In this document: positions 6,169 through 13,324 of the stretch, one piece after another | How the letters are laid out: each line of letters starts with the position of its first letter | How positions within the stretch are numbered: position 1 is the first letter of the stretch | Assembly (NCBI GenBank): GCA_036402115.1 | Contig: DASWTM010000229.1 | Span: 1 to 14,966 of the forward strand | Length of the DNA: 14,966 nt | Source of the DNA: Chryseosolibacter sp036402115 | Lineage (GTDB): Bacteria > Bacteroidota > Bacteroidia > Cytophagales > Cyclobacteriaceae | Direction: 5' to 3' | The notes under the pieces: generated by a model | Seen by the model: the letters and a program-made list of their open reading frames with translations, nothing else | The model's database searches: none | Told to the model about the DNA's origin: nothing | Translations under genes and position numbers: made by a program

Positions 6169-8640
6169 ATGTTCAATACATTACCTATACAACTCGTTCA
6201 GGAAGATAATGATGATCTGATCCAGATGATAAATCCGGAGCAGGAGAGCGACCTGAAACCTGAAGATCTTCCGTCAGAACTTTCGATCCTTCCGATTAAA
6301 AATACGGTCCTTTTCCCAGGCGTTGTCATTCCAATTACCGTTGGAAGACAAAAGTCAATTAAGCTTGTCAAAAAAGCTTATCAGGGAAATCGCATCATCG
6401 GTGTGGTAGCACAAAAGAATTCTCAGGCAGAAGAACCTGCTCTCGAAGACTTGTATCGCACCGGAACGGTGGCGCGCATTATCAAGATGCTCGTGCTTCC
6501 TGACGGTAACACAACAATTATCATCCAGGGCAAGAATCGATTTTCCATTCGCGAGTTTGTGCAGGAAGATCCATACCTGACTGCGCGCATCGATTTGCTG
6601 ACAGAGCCTTCTCTGAATGTCAATAGTAAAGAAGCAAAAGCGTTGGTGCAGTCGTTGAAAGACGCTGCACTGAAAATCCTGAAGTTGAACCCGGAAATTC
6701 CACAGGAGGCGCAACTGGCCTTGGAGAATATTTCAAGCATGTCGTTTCTCATTCACTTCCTGGCGTCAAACCTGAGCGTGGATGTGTCCGACAAGCAAAA
6801 AATTCTTGAAACTGAAAATCTGAACGACCGCGGCACTTTGCTTTTGCAGTACATGCTTCGGGATATTCAGATGTTGGAGATCAAACACGAGATCCAAAAG
6901 AAAGTACATACCGACATCGATCAGCAGCAACGCGATTATTTCCTTCGTCAACAGATAAAGGTACTGCAGGATGAGTTGGGCTACGATGGTCCCGACAAAG
7001 AAGTTGAAAAGCTTCGAAAGCGTGCAGAGACGAAGAAGTGGCCCCAGCAAGTGAAAGATCATTTCAGCAAGGAACTTGATAAGCTGTTGCGCATCAATCC
7101 GATGGCGGCTGAATATCCGGTTGCAATGAATTATGTCGAGTTCATGCTGGATCTTCCCTGGAACGAGTATACCATTGATGACTTTGATCTCAACAAGGCG
7201 AAAAAGATTCTTGATCACGATCACTTCGGACTAGAGAAAGTAAAATCACGGATCCTCGAGTACCTCGCTGTGTTGAAACTCAAGCAGGATATGAAAGGAC
7301 CGATCCTTTGCTTGTATGGGCCTCCGGGAGTAGGTAAGACATCGCTCGGGCGTTCAATCGCGAAAGCATTGCAACGAAAATACATTCGCATGTCTTTGGG
7401 GGGCGTGCACGATGAAGCTGAAATCCGCGGTCACCGCAAAACTTATGTAGGTGCAATGCCGGGAAAGATTTTGCAGAACATCAAGAAATCGCAATCATCG
7501 AACCCTGTTTTTATTTTGGATGAGATCGATAAAGTCAAATCTGATTTTCGCGGAGATCCCTCGTCAGCGTTACTCGAAGTGTTGGATCCAGAGCAGAACA
7601 ATGCTTTTGGAGACAACTACCTGGAGGTAGATTACGATCTTTCAAAAGTCCTATTTATCGCTACTGCGAATTCCCTTGATACCATTCATCCCGCATTGCG
7701 CGATCGCATGGAGATCATTGAAATAACCGGATACACACAGGAAGAGAAGATCGAGATTGCGATGAAGCACTTGGTTCCAAAACAGCTTAAGGAACATGGA
7801 TTGAAATCATCGCAGGTAAAGGTGACGCGTCAGGCGGTTGCTAAAATCATTAACAGCTACACACGCGAGTCCGGTGTGAGAAATCTCGAACGCAAGATTG
7901 GAACCCTTGTTCGTAACATAGCGAAATCAGTGGCGATGGAAGAAGAATACGACAAGACGATCACAGAAGAATCGGTTCGCAAAATTCTCGGACTTGAAAT
8001 TCACGATGAAGAATTGTACCAGGATAACGAGATTGCCGGTGTAGTAACGGGCCTAGCCTGGACACAAGTGGGGGGCGAGATACTGTTTGTTGAGTCGAGC
8101 CTCAGCAAGGGGAAAGGAGCACTCACAATATCGGGTCAGCTGGGTGAAGTGATGAAAGAGTCGGCCATGGCTGCGCTTTCGTACCTCAAGTTCAACGCTG
8201 ATGCGTTAGGAATCGACCATCGTATTTTTCAGCAATACGATCTTCATATCCACGTGCCAGCCGGTGCTGTTCCAAAAGATGGTCCTTCGGCAGGTATCAC
8301 AATGCTTACTTCGCTCGCTTCGATCTTTACACAACGCAAGGTGAAGGCGAAACTTGCCATGACTGGTGAGATCACCTTACGTGGTAAAGTGCTTCCGGTC
8401 GGTGGCATCAAAGAAAAAATTCTGGCCGCCAAACGCAGTGGTATTAAGGAGATTATTCTGAGTGCAAAGAATCGCAGAGACATCGATGAGATCGAAAAGC
8501 AATACATCAAAGGACTCGTCTTCCATTTTGTCGACACGGTTGATGATGTATTGAAGATCGCACTTTTGAAAGAAAAGGTTAAGCAGCCGCTGATCTTTTC
8601 GTTAACCGAGCCGAAGTTCCAGAATTATGTAAACAACTAG
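6169..8640 (+). CDS. lon: ATP-dependent protease Lon
   Basis: Lon is a cytoplasmic hexameric AAA+ serine protease that degrades misfolded and regulatory proteins. From the ATG at 6169 the product is 823 residues. The N-terminal substrate-binding domain begins near LSILPIKNTVLFPG (about 37-52), with a coiled-coil linker around 200-290. The AAA+ module has Walker A GPPGVGKT at 384-391, Walker B FILDEID with D451 and E452, and arginine-rich LRDRME at 510-515. The C-terminal protease domain carries the catalytic dyad S707 (PKDGPSAG) and K750 (GGIKEK). A GTG at 6151 would add six residues; ATG is preferred because it begins MFNTL, as in related Lon proteins, and fits the candidate promoter. All catalytic residues are intact. 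hslU follows after 93 nt. Confidence 0.97.
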   Translation: MFNTLPIQLVQEDNDDLIQMINPEQESDLKPEDLPSELSILPIKNTVLFPGVVIPITVGRQKSIKLVKKAYQGNRIIGVVAQKNSQAEEPALEDLYRTGTVARIIKMLVLPDGNTTIIIQGKNRFSIREFVQEDPYLTARIDLLTEPSLNVNSKEAKALVQSLKDAALKILKLNPEIPQEAQLALENISSMSFLIHFLASNLSVDVSDKQKILETENLNDRGTLLLQYMLRDIQMLEIKHEIQKKVHTDIDQQQRDYFLRQQIKVLQDELGYDGPDKEVEKLRKRAETKKWPQQVKDHFSKELDKLLRINPMAAEYPVAMNYVEFMLDLPWNEYTIDDFDLNKAKKILDHDHFGLEKVKSRILEYLAVLKLKQDMKGPILCLYGPPGVGKTSLGRSIAKALQRKYIRMSLGGVHDEAEIRGHRKTYVGAMPGKILQNIKKSQSSNPVFILDEIDKVKSDFRGDPSSALLEVLDPEQNNAFGDNYLEVDYDLSKVLFIATANSLDTIHPALRDRMEIIEITGYTQEEKIEIAMKHLVPKQLKEHGLKSSQVKVTRQAVAKIINSYTRESGVRNLERKIGTLVRNIAKSVAMEEEYDKTITEESVRKILGLEIHDEELYQDNEIAGVVTGLAWTQVGGEILFVESSLSKGKGALTISGQLGEVMKESAMAALSYLKFNADALGIDHRIFQQYDLHIHVPAGAVPKDGPSAGITMLTSLASIFTQRKVKAKLAMTGEITLRGKVLPVGGIKEKILAAKRSGIKEIILSAKNRRDIDEIEKQYIKGLVFHFVDTVDDVLKIALLKEKVKQPLIFSLTEPKFQNYVNN

Positions 8641-8733
8641 CGTGCTGCGAAATGACGGCACGGAAATGTATCACTCAATCATTTGTAAAACTTTCAGACT
8701 AACGCATAGTCTATTTTCTTAACGACAGTATTT

Positions 8734-10119
8734 ATGATGGATTCTCAATATCTTACTCCTAGACAAATTGTTCAGGAACTAGATAAATATATAATTGGCC
8801 AGGACGATGCAAAACGCAATGTTGCTATTGCACTTCGTAACCGCTGGCGCAGGATGAATGTCAAGACAGAGATCAAAGGAGATATCATCCCAAACAACAT
8901 CCTCATGATCGGTGCGACCGGTGTTGGTAAAACAGAGATCGCCAGACGTCTGGCAAAAATCGCTGATGCACCATTTGTGAAAGTTGAGGCCTCGAAATTC
9001 ACCGAAGTCGGTTACGTAGGCCGCGATGTTGAAAGTATGGTTCGTGATCTGGTTGAACAATCCGTCAATATGGTGAAGGCGAGGAAGAAAGAGGAGGTGA
9101 AGGAGAAAGCTGCTGGTGTTGTTGAAGATATCATTCTCGATGCATTGATTCCACCAGTGAAAACACATTCATCAAAACCAGCTGGGTTTGGATCGGATAC
9201 ACCTACGTCAGACGAAGAGCTCAATGAGAAAACGAGAACATTGTTCCGTGAAAAAATCCGAAATGGTGAACTTGAAGAACGTAAGATCGATATTCACATT
9301 AAGGGAACGTCCGGCCCGAATGTAGGTATGGTAGGCGCAGGAATGATGGACGAAGTTTCAATGATGAACCTGCAGGAAATGCTCAATGGAATGCTTCCGA
9401 AGAAGAGCAAGAAGCGAAAAGTGACGGTAGCGGAAGCACGCAAACTTTTGTTGGAGGAAGAAGCTGCGAAACTCATCGACATGGATGAAGTGAAAGAAGA
9501 AGCAATTCGCAGAGCGGAAGATGCGGGGATAATCTTCATTGACGAGATCGATAAAATTGCCTCGGGCTCCAAAAAAGGTGGAGGCGGTCCCGATGTGAGT
9601 CGTGAAGGTGTACAGCGCGACCTCCTGCCAATCGTTGAAGGAAGTACGGTCAATACGAAACATGGCGTCATCAAAACAGATCATATCCTGTTCGTGGCTG
9701 CCGGTGCGTTTCACATTTCCAAGCCATCGGATCTGATTCCTGAATTGCAGGGTCGTTTTCCGATTCGTGTCGAACTTAATAATCTTACAAAAGAAGATTT
9801 TATTCGAATCCTGAAAGAACCTAAGAACGCGCTCACGAAACAATATCAGGCACTGTTCGAAGCAGAAGGAGTAAAAATCACCTTTGAAGATGACGCGATG
9901 GAGGAAATTGCAAACACTGCGTTCACCATCAACTCCGAAGTGGAGAATATTGGAGCAAGACGTTTGCATACCGTGATGAGCAAACTTCTGAACGAGTTGC
10001 TGTTCGATGTTCCGGATAAAATTCCTGCAAACTCTGTTGTTCCTATAAACGCAAACCTGGTGCGTGAGAAGTTGAGTGGACTTGTGAAAAACAAAGATCT
10101 AAGTCAATACATTCTCTGA
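8734..10119 (+). CDS. hslU: HslU (ClpY), ATPase subunit of the HslUV protease
   Basis: HslU is the AAA+ unfoldase that feeds substrates to the HslV peptidase in the cytoplasm. The 461-residue protein starts LTPRQIVQELDKYIIGQDDAKRNV-like, with Walker A GATGVGKT at 60-67. The inserted I-domain (about 105-245) carries a charged, basic stretch. Walker B IIFIDEID has D270 and E271, and QGRFPIRVEL lies near 339-348. The C terminus ends LSQYIL, the kind of tail that docks into HslV. Two ATG codons in tandem (8734 and 8737) are possible starts. hslV is not adjacent, unlike in Proteobacteria and Firmicutes where hslVU is an operon, so the partner must be elsewhere. The stop codon TGA overlaps the next ATG by 1 nt. 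Confidence 0.97.
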   Translation: MMDSQYLTPRQIVQELDKYIIGQDDAKRNVAIALRNRWRRMNVKTEIKGDIIPNNILMIGATGVGKTEIARRLAKIADAPFVKVEASKFTEVGYVGRDVESMVRDLVEQSVNMVKARKKEEVKEKAAGVVEDIILDALIPPVKTHSSKPAGFGSDTPTSDEELNEKTRTLFREKIRNGELEERKIDIHIKGTSGPNVGMVGAGMMDEVSMMNLQEMLNGMLPKKSKKRKVTVAEARKLLLEEEAAKLIDMDEVKEEAIRRAEDAGIIFIDEIDKIASGSKKGGGGPDVSREGVQRDLLPIVEGSTVNTKHGVIKTDHILFVAAGAFHISKPSDLIPELQGRFPIRVELNNLTKEDFIRILKEPKNALTKQYQALFEAEGVKITFEDDAMEEIANTAFTINSEVENIGARRLHTVMSKLLNELLFDVPDKIPANSVVPINANLVREKLSGLVKNKDLSQYIL

Positions 10120-11165
10120 TGCGTTTGGCGTGCGTGATTGTCCTTTTGTTTGCATCGGGTGTTGCGGTTGCACAGGAAGTTCAACTTACATCACCTGAAC
10201 CCGAAAAGGATTCGATTCGCAACGGCCATATCCAGCTTTTTCCAAACGATTTTTTTATTTATCCAGTCTTGAAGCAGCGCACGTTAAGCTTCGAGCTGGA
10301 AAAAACAGACCGATCGCGACTGCTCACCTATCGCCCGAATAATACATATAGCTTTGGCCTAGGGTTCTATCTTTTTGAAGTAGGCGCGGAACTTGCCTTC
10401 GCGATTCCGGTTGCTGAGAAAAAAACAGAACTCTTTGGGAAATCAAAGTCACGCGACCTCCAGCTAAACCTCCTCGGAAAAAAGTTTGGACTTGATGCCT
10501 ATTATCAGCGATACCGCGGATTTTATATCATCGACAGAGGTTTTGAACCCGGCAGAAATTTGCCCTATCCGCAACGAGGCGATATCATTTCGCGAAACAT
10601 CGGACTAACCGGAAGCTATATTTTCAATTACCGGAGATTTTCGCTTCGATCAATGTACAATTTCTCCGAGCGACAGATCTTTAGTAAAGGGTCATTTCTT
10701 GCTCTGGTAAATCTTAGTCGTTTTGCAATTGAAGCCGACTCTTCCATTATTGATCCTTCGCATGAAGTTGTGTTTAGCGATAATGTGGCCTTTGAAAAAT
10801 TACGTTACGCTACATTTAGCGTGGCACCTGGCTATTCGTACAACTTAATTTACCGGAATTTCTTCCTGAATGGAACACTGGGAATCGGTCCCGCGCATCA
10901 CTGGATTTACTACCAACACGACAATAACACCGAACACAATGACATTGCAATCAACTCCTTCGTGGCGGCAAGGATAGGCATTGGCTACAATGGCGATCGC
11001 ATTTTCGGAGGAATTGCATTTCTTACGCAAGGCAGTAATGTGAAGTTTGAAGACGTACGTTTTTCAAATAATAACGCCACGTTCAAGATACTGATGGGTT
11101 ATCGCTTCAAAGAATTCGGTAAGCTGAAGAAACGGGCTTGGGATGCCATTCCCTTCAAGCTTTAA
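10119..11165 (+). CDS. DUF4421 family protein, predicted outer-membrane beta-barrel
   Basis: This 348-residue protein has a clear signal peptide (MRLACVIVLLFASGVAVAQ, cut near residue 19). The rest is dominated by alternating hydrophobic and polar stretches rich in Tyr, Phe and Gly, consistent with an outer-membrane barrel. The block YSFGLGFYLFEVGAELAFAI, then KSRDLQLNLLGKKFGLDAYYQRYRGFYI, is what I associate with DUF4421, a Bacteroidota family of unknown function. The assignment is from memory of the family pattern. The ATG overlaps the hslU stop (TGATG), so translation is probably coupled to hslU. It meets sixA tail to tail with a 4-nt overlap. No function can be assigned. Confidence 0.78.
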   Translation: MRLACVIVLLFASGVAVAQEVQLTSPEPEKDSIRNGHIQLFPNDFFIYPVLKQRTLSFELEKTDRSRLLTYRPNNTYSFGLGFYLFEVGAELAFAIPVAEKKTELFGKSKSRDLQLNLLGKKFGLDAYYQRYRGFYIIDRGFEPGRNLPYPQRGDIISRNIGLTGSYIFNYRRFSLRSMYNFSERQIFSKGSFLALVNLSRFAIEADSSIIDPSHEVVFSDNVAFEKLRYATFSVAPGYSYNLIYRNFFLNGTLGIGPAHHWIYYQHDNNTEHNDIAINSFVAARIGIGYNGDRIFGGIAFLTQGSNVKFEDVRFSNNNATFKILMGYRFKEFGKLKKRAWDAIPFKL

Positions 11166-11668
11166 TCATTTCTGCTTTTCGGAAAATCATAAAAGATCAA
11201 ATCCCCTTTGCTGAAATCAATTTGTTTCCACGAGTTTACCGAGAACTGAAATCCGGCAATGCCACATGTTGGGATGTTGTCGATGTATCGCTTGCGGTCA
11301 TGGTTCATGGAATTTACAAAATCCGTTAGGCCGGGGTTATGGCCAAAGAGGGCTATGCAGTCATTCTTGTCGTTGAGAGATCGGATAACGTTAAGGATCT
11401 CTTCTTCGTCAGCGTGATAGAGCGCCTGATCCGTTTTGATTTTTTCTTTCGGATAGCCAACCGCATCTGCGATTCTTTTGGCTGTCGAATGCGCGCGTTT
11501 AGCCGGACTTGAGAGTAACAGATCGGCAACGAAGCTCTTCTCTTTTAACCTTCTGCCCATTCGGGGAGCGTCTATTTTACCGCGCTCGTTTAACGGCCGG
11601 TCAAAATCCGATAGCGAGTCATCCTCCCAGCTCGATTTTGCGTGTCGAATAAGGTAAACGGTTTTCAT
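11162..11668 (-). CDS. SixA-type histidine phosphatase family protein
   Basis: This 168-residue cytoplasmic protein belongs to the branch of the histidine phosphatase (phosphoglycerate mutase-like) superfamily that includes SixA. Catalytic R8-H9 lie in LIRHAKSSW, SSPAKRA (53-59) supplies the conserved arginine R58, and H110 is in ALFGHNPGLTDFV. The short length and the RHAKS, DRPLNERG and HNPGL blocks are typical of SixA, which dephosphorylates phosphohistidine in E. coli; the substrate here is unknown. The ATG at 11668 is close to the acyltransferase gene on the other strand (42 nt), so their 5' ends share a small divergent region. It overlaps the DUF4421 gene tail to tail by 4 nt. Confidence 0.9.
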   Translation of the reverse strand: MKTVYLIRHAKSSWEDDSLSDFDRPLNERGKIDAPRMGRRLKEKSFVADLLLSSPAKRAHSTAKRIADAVGYPKEKIKTDQALYHADEEEILNVIRSLNDKNDCIALFGHNPGLTDFVNSMNHDRKRYIDNIPTCGIAGFQFSVNSWKQIDFSKGDLIFYDFPKSRND

Positions 11669-11710
11669 TTCCTGAAGATAAGAAAGTCAATTTATTATAT
11701 CTTCGCAGCC

Positions 11711-12622
11711 ATGGCAAATGCTAAGCGCATCAGGCGCTATATTCAATACGGTATTGTTTACTGGTTTGTGAGGCTCCTCATCGCCATTTCGATGATGATG
11801 TCTAGAAAATCATGGCTTAAGGTCTGTGGCGGGCTCGGCAAACTGGCCTATTATGTTGCTACAAAAACACGCCAACTCACTATCCGACACCTCTCCATGG
11901 CTTTTCCAACTAAAAGTCCGGAGGAAGTAAAAGCGCTTGCAAAGAGTACCTTCAAGATGCTTGGGAAAAACGCAGGCGATATCCTGCGAAGCAGCCGTTC
12001 CGTAAAATCGCTCAAGGACCTCGAAAAATTTCTAATCACCGATGGCCTTGAGAATTATGAAGTCGCACACAAGAAAGGTAAAGGGGTGATCTTCCTGACC
12101 TGTCATCTCGGAGCATTCGACATGCAGATCACAAACATGGCCATGCGTGGTCTTGATCCGAATATCATCGGTACACCGCTAAAAAATAAACGTCTCAACG
12201 ATCTCCTTTGGGAATACCGAAATGCGCACGGTGCTATCGCAATTGCCAGGGGAAAAGAAACATTCAAGCTGATTAAAGTTCTGAAGTCAGGCGGCTCAGT
12301 AGCGTTGCTGATCGATCAGGATACAAAAGTGAAAAGTGTTTTTGTCGACTTCTTCGGCATGAAGGCCGCAACCCCTGCGGGTGCCACGATCCTTGCATTA
12401 AAAACGGGTGCTGCCGTAATTCCTACTTACATTCACCTGGGCGAAGACGGTCTTCAGCACATGTATCTCCTTCCGGAAATTCCGATGACCATCACTGGTG
12501 ACGAAGAAAAAGATGTTGTCTTCAATACGCAAATCCTGACAAACTTCATCGAAGAAACCATTCGAAAATATCCCGACCAGTGGGTGTGGATGCACGAGCG
12601 GTGGAAGACGAAGGAAGTGTAA
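11711..12622 (+). CDS. LpxL/HtrB-like lysophospholipid (lipid A) acyltransferase
   Basis: This 303-residue protein has an N-terminal membrane anchor (about 10-30) and the acyltransferase motif HLGAFD (HX4D) with H132 and D137. The later blocks IDQD (201-204) and FVDFFGMKAATPAG (211-224) are typical of the LpxL/LpxM family, which adds secondary acyl chains to lipid A at the inner membrane. Bacteroidota homologues may also act on other lipids such as ornithine or glycine lipids, so the acceptor is not certain. Translation could be read from an in-frame ATG at 11642, but this would overlap sixA head to head and add 23 residues lacking family features; MANAKRIRRY at 11711 is the better start. The last codons run straight into a repeat cluster. 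Confidence 0.9.
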   Translation: MANAKRIRRYIQYGIVYWFVRLLIAISMMMSRKSWLKVCGGLGKLAYYVATKTRQLTIRHLSMAFPTKSPEEVKALAKSTFKMLGKNAGDILRSSRSVKSLKDLEKFLITDGLENYEVAHKKGKGVIFLTCHLGAFDMQITNMAMRGLDPNIIGTPLKNKRLNDLLWEYRNAHGAIAIARGKETFKLIKVLKSGGSVALLIDQDTKVKSVFVDFFGMKAATPAGATILALKTGAAVIPTYIHLGEDGLQHMYLLPEIPMTITGDEEKDVVFNTQILTNFIEETIRKYPDQWVWMHERWKTKEV

Positions 12623-12660
12623 TTGTGCTCATGTTGTCAAGTGCTCATGTACTCATGTTG
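12623..12660 (+). repeat. GTGCTCATG word cluster after the acyltransferase gene
   Basis: Exact GTGCTCATG copies lie at 12625-12633 and 12641-12649, followed by the variant TACTCATG (12650-12657). The cluster starts directly after the acyltransferase stop codon. Five more copies of the same 9-mer or its complement lie at 13185-13294 on the other side of the DUF486 gene. The rest of the gap to 12792 holds one separate palindrome and nothing else recognisable. Confidence 0.8.
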
Positions 12661-12750
12661 CCTTGTCGCGCAGTTGTTTAATTGCAACGTTTGCCATGCG
12701 GCTTAGTTGATCAATATTTCTACTCAACCGCTACTCTGTTTGAGATTTGG

Positions 12751-12768
12751 TCCCGATAGCTATCGGGA
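12751..12768. repeat. 18-bp perfect palindrome
   Basis: TCCCGATAG (12751-12759) is followed directly by its reverse complement CTATCGGGA (12760-12768). It lies 25 nt after the DUF486 stop codon on the minus strand, and could form a hairpin in the transcript of either flanking gene. A T-tract is lacking in both directions. I recall similar CCCGATAGCTATCGGG motifs as dispersed repeats in Bacteroidota, but cannot confirm that here. Confidence 0.75.
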
Positions 12769-12792
12769 TGATCATTGGAATTTTCAACTTAT

Positions 12793-13161
12793 TTACTTCT
12801 TGAAAATAAAATATACCGCCAGCACTAAAAACACAAACCCAATCAGGTGATTTAGGCGGAACGTTTCGTTCTTAAAAAACAATAACGAAAATCCCACGAA
12901 GACAACCAGCGTGATCACTTCCTGAATCACCTTCAATTGGATGAGTGAAAATGGGCCACCGTATTCCTTTGACCCGATACGATTGGCAGGAACTTGTAAA
13001 ATATATTCGAACAACGCGATTCCCCAACTGATCAATATGATCGTGATCAGCGGAAGGTTCTCACTCCACTTCATATCCTTAAACTTGAGATGCCCATACC
13101 ACGCGAGTGTCATAAAGGCGTTGGAGAGGATGAGGAGGCCGATGGTGATAAGTGGTTTCAT
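12793..13161 (-). CDS. DUF486 / DMT-superfamily small membrane protein
   Basis: This 122-residue protein has four predicted membrane helices (about 3-20, 35-54, 78-97 and 103-120). The blocks SNAFMTLAWYGHLKFK, SWGIALFEYILQVPANRIG and LKVIQEVITLVVFVGFS are characteristic of the DUF486 family, placed in the drug/metabolite transporter superfamily by its fold. Length is normal and the frame intact. The transported substrate, if any, is unknown. The ATG at 13161 fits the first helix; no Shine-Dalgarno is visible. It is isolated: GTGCTCATG clusters flank it on both sides, and ettA lies upstream on the same strand, 163 nt away. Confidence 0.9.
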   Translation of the reverse strand: MKPLITIGLLILSNAFMTLAWYGHLKFKDMKWSENLPLITIILISWGIALFEYILQVPANRIGSKEYGGPFSLIQLKVIQEVITLVVFVGFSLLFFKNETFRLNHLIGFVFLVLAVYFIFKK

Positions 13162-13184
13162 ATTCTGACTGCAGTCTTAAATCA

Positions 13185-13294
13185 TTGTGCTCATGTGCGC
13201 CTGTGTTCAGGTGCTCATGCCAGGGCGGTGTAAACTTGAATGTCTAACCCATCACTGAACATGAGCACATGAGCACCTGAACACATGAGCACAA
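13185..13294. repeat. Inverted GTGCTCATG repeat between ettA and the DUF486 gene
   Basis: The left arm (13185-13219) begins TTGTGCTCATGTG and ends TGTTCAGGTGCTCATG. The right arm (13260-13294) is largely its reverse complement, containing three CATGAGCAC copies and CACCTGAACACATGAGCAC. The arms differ by a shifted short insert and are 40 nt apart. A transcript running from ettA into the DUF486 gene could fold into a long imperfect hairpin here. With the cluster at 12623 there are seven exact 9-mers in about 670 bp. Confidence 0.8.
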
Positions 13295-13324
13295 ATATTT
13301 TATAGATACTTACAAAAGAAGAAA

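Noticed and set aside
8641..8662. Possible terminator after lon (CGTGC with GCACG)
   Set aside because: The stem is only 5 bp with a 12-nt loop and no U-tract follows.
9294..9969. Long antisense open frames within hslU (and similar ones in lon)
   Set aside because: They mirror conserved coding sequence on the plus strand, are rich in Ser and Phe as expected for shadows, and match no family.
11642..11710. N-terminal extension of the acyltransferase gene
   Set aside because: The 23 extra residues overlap the start of the opposing sixA gene and show no family features; the ATG at 11711 gives a typical LpxL-like start.
12623..13294. Possible CRISPR array in the GTGCTCATG clusters
   Set aside because: Units are 9-10 bp, overlapping, in both orientations, with no uniform spacers and no cas genes.
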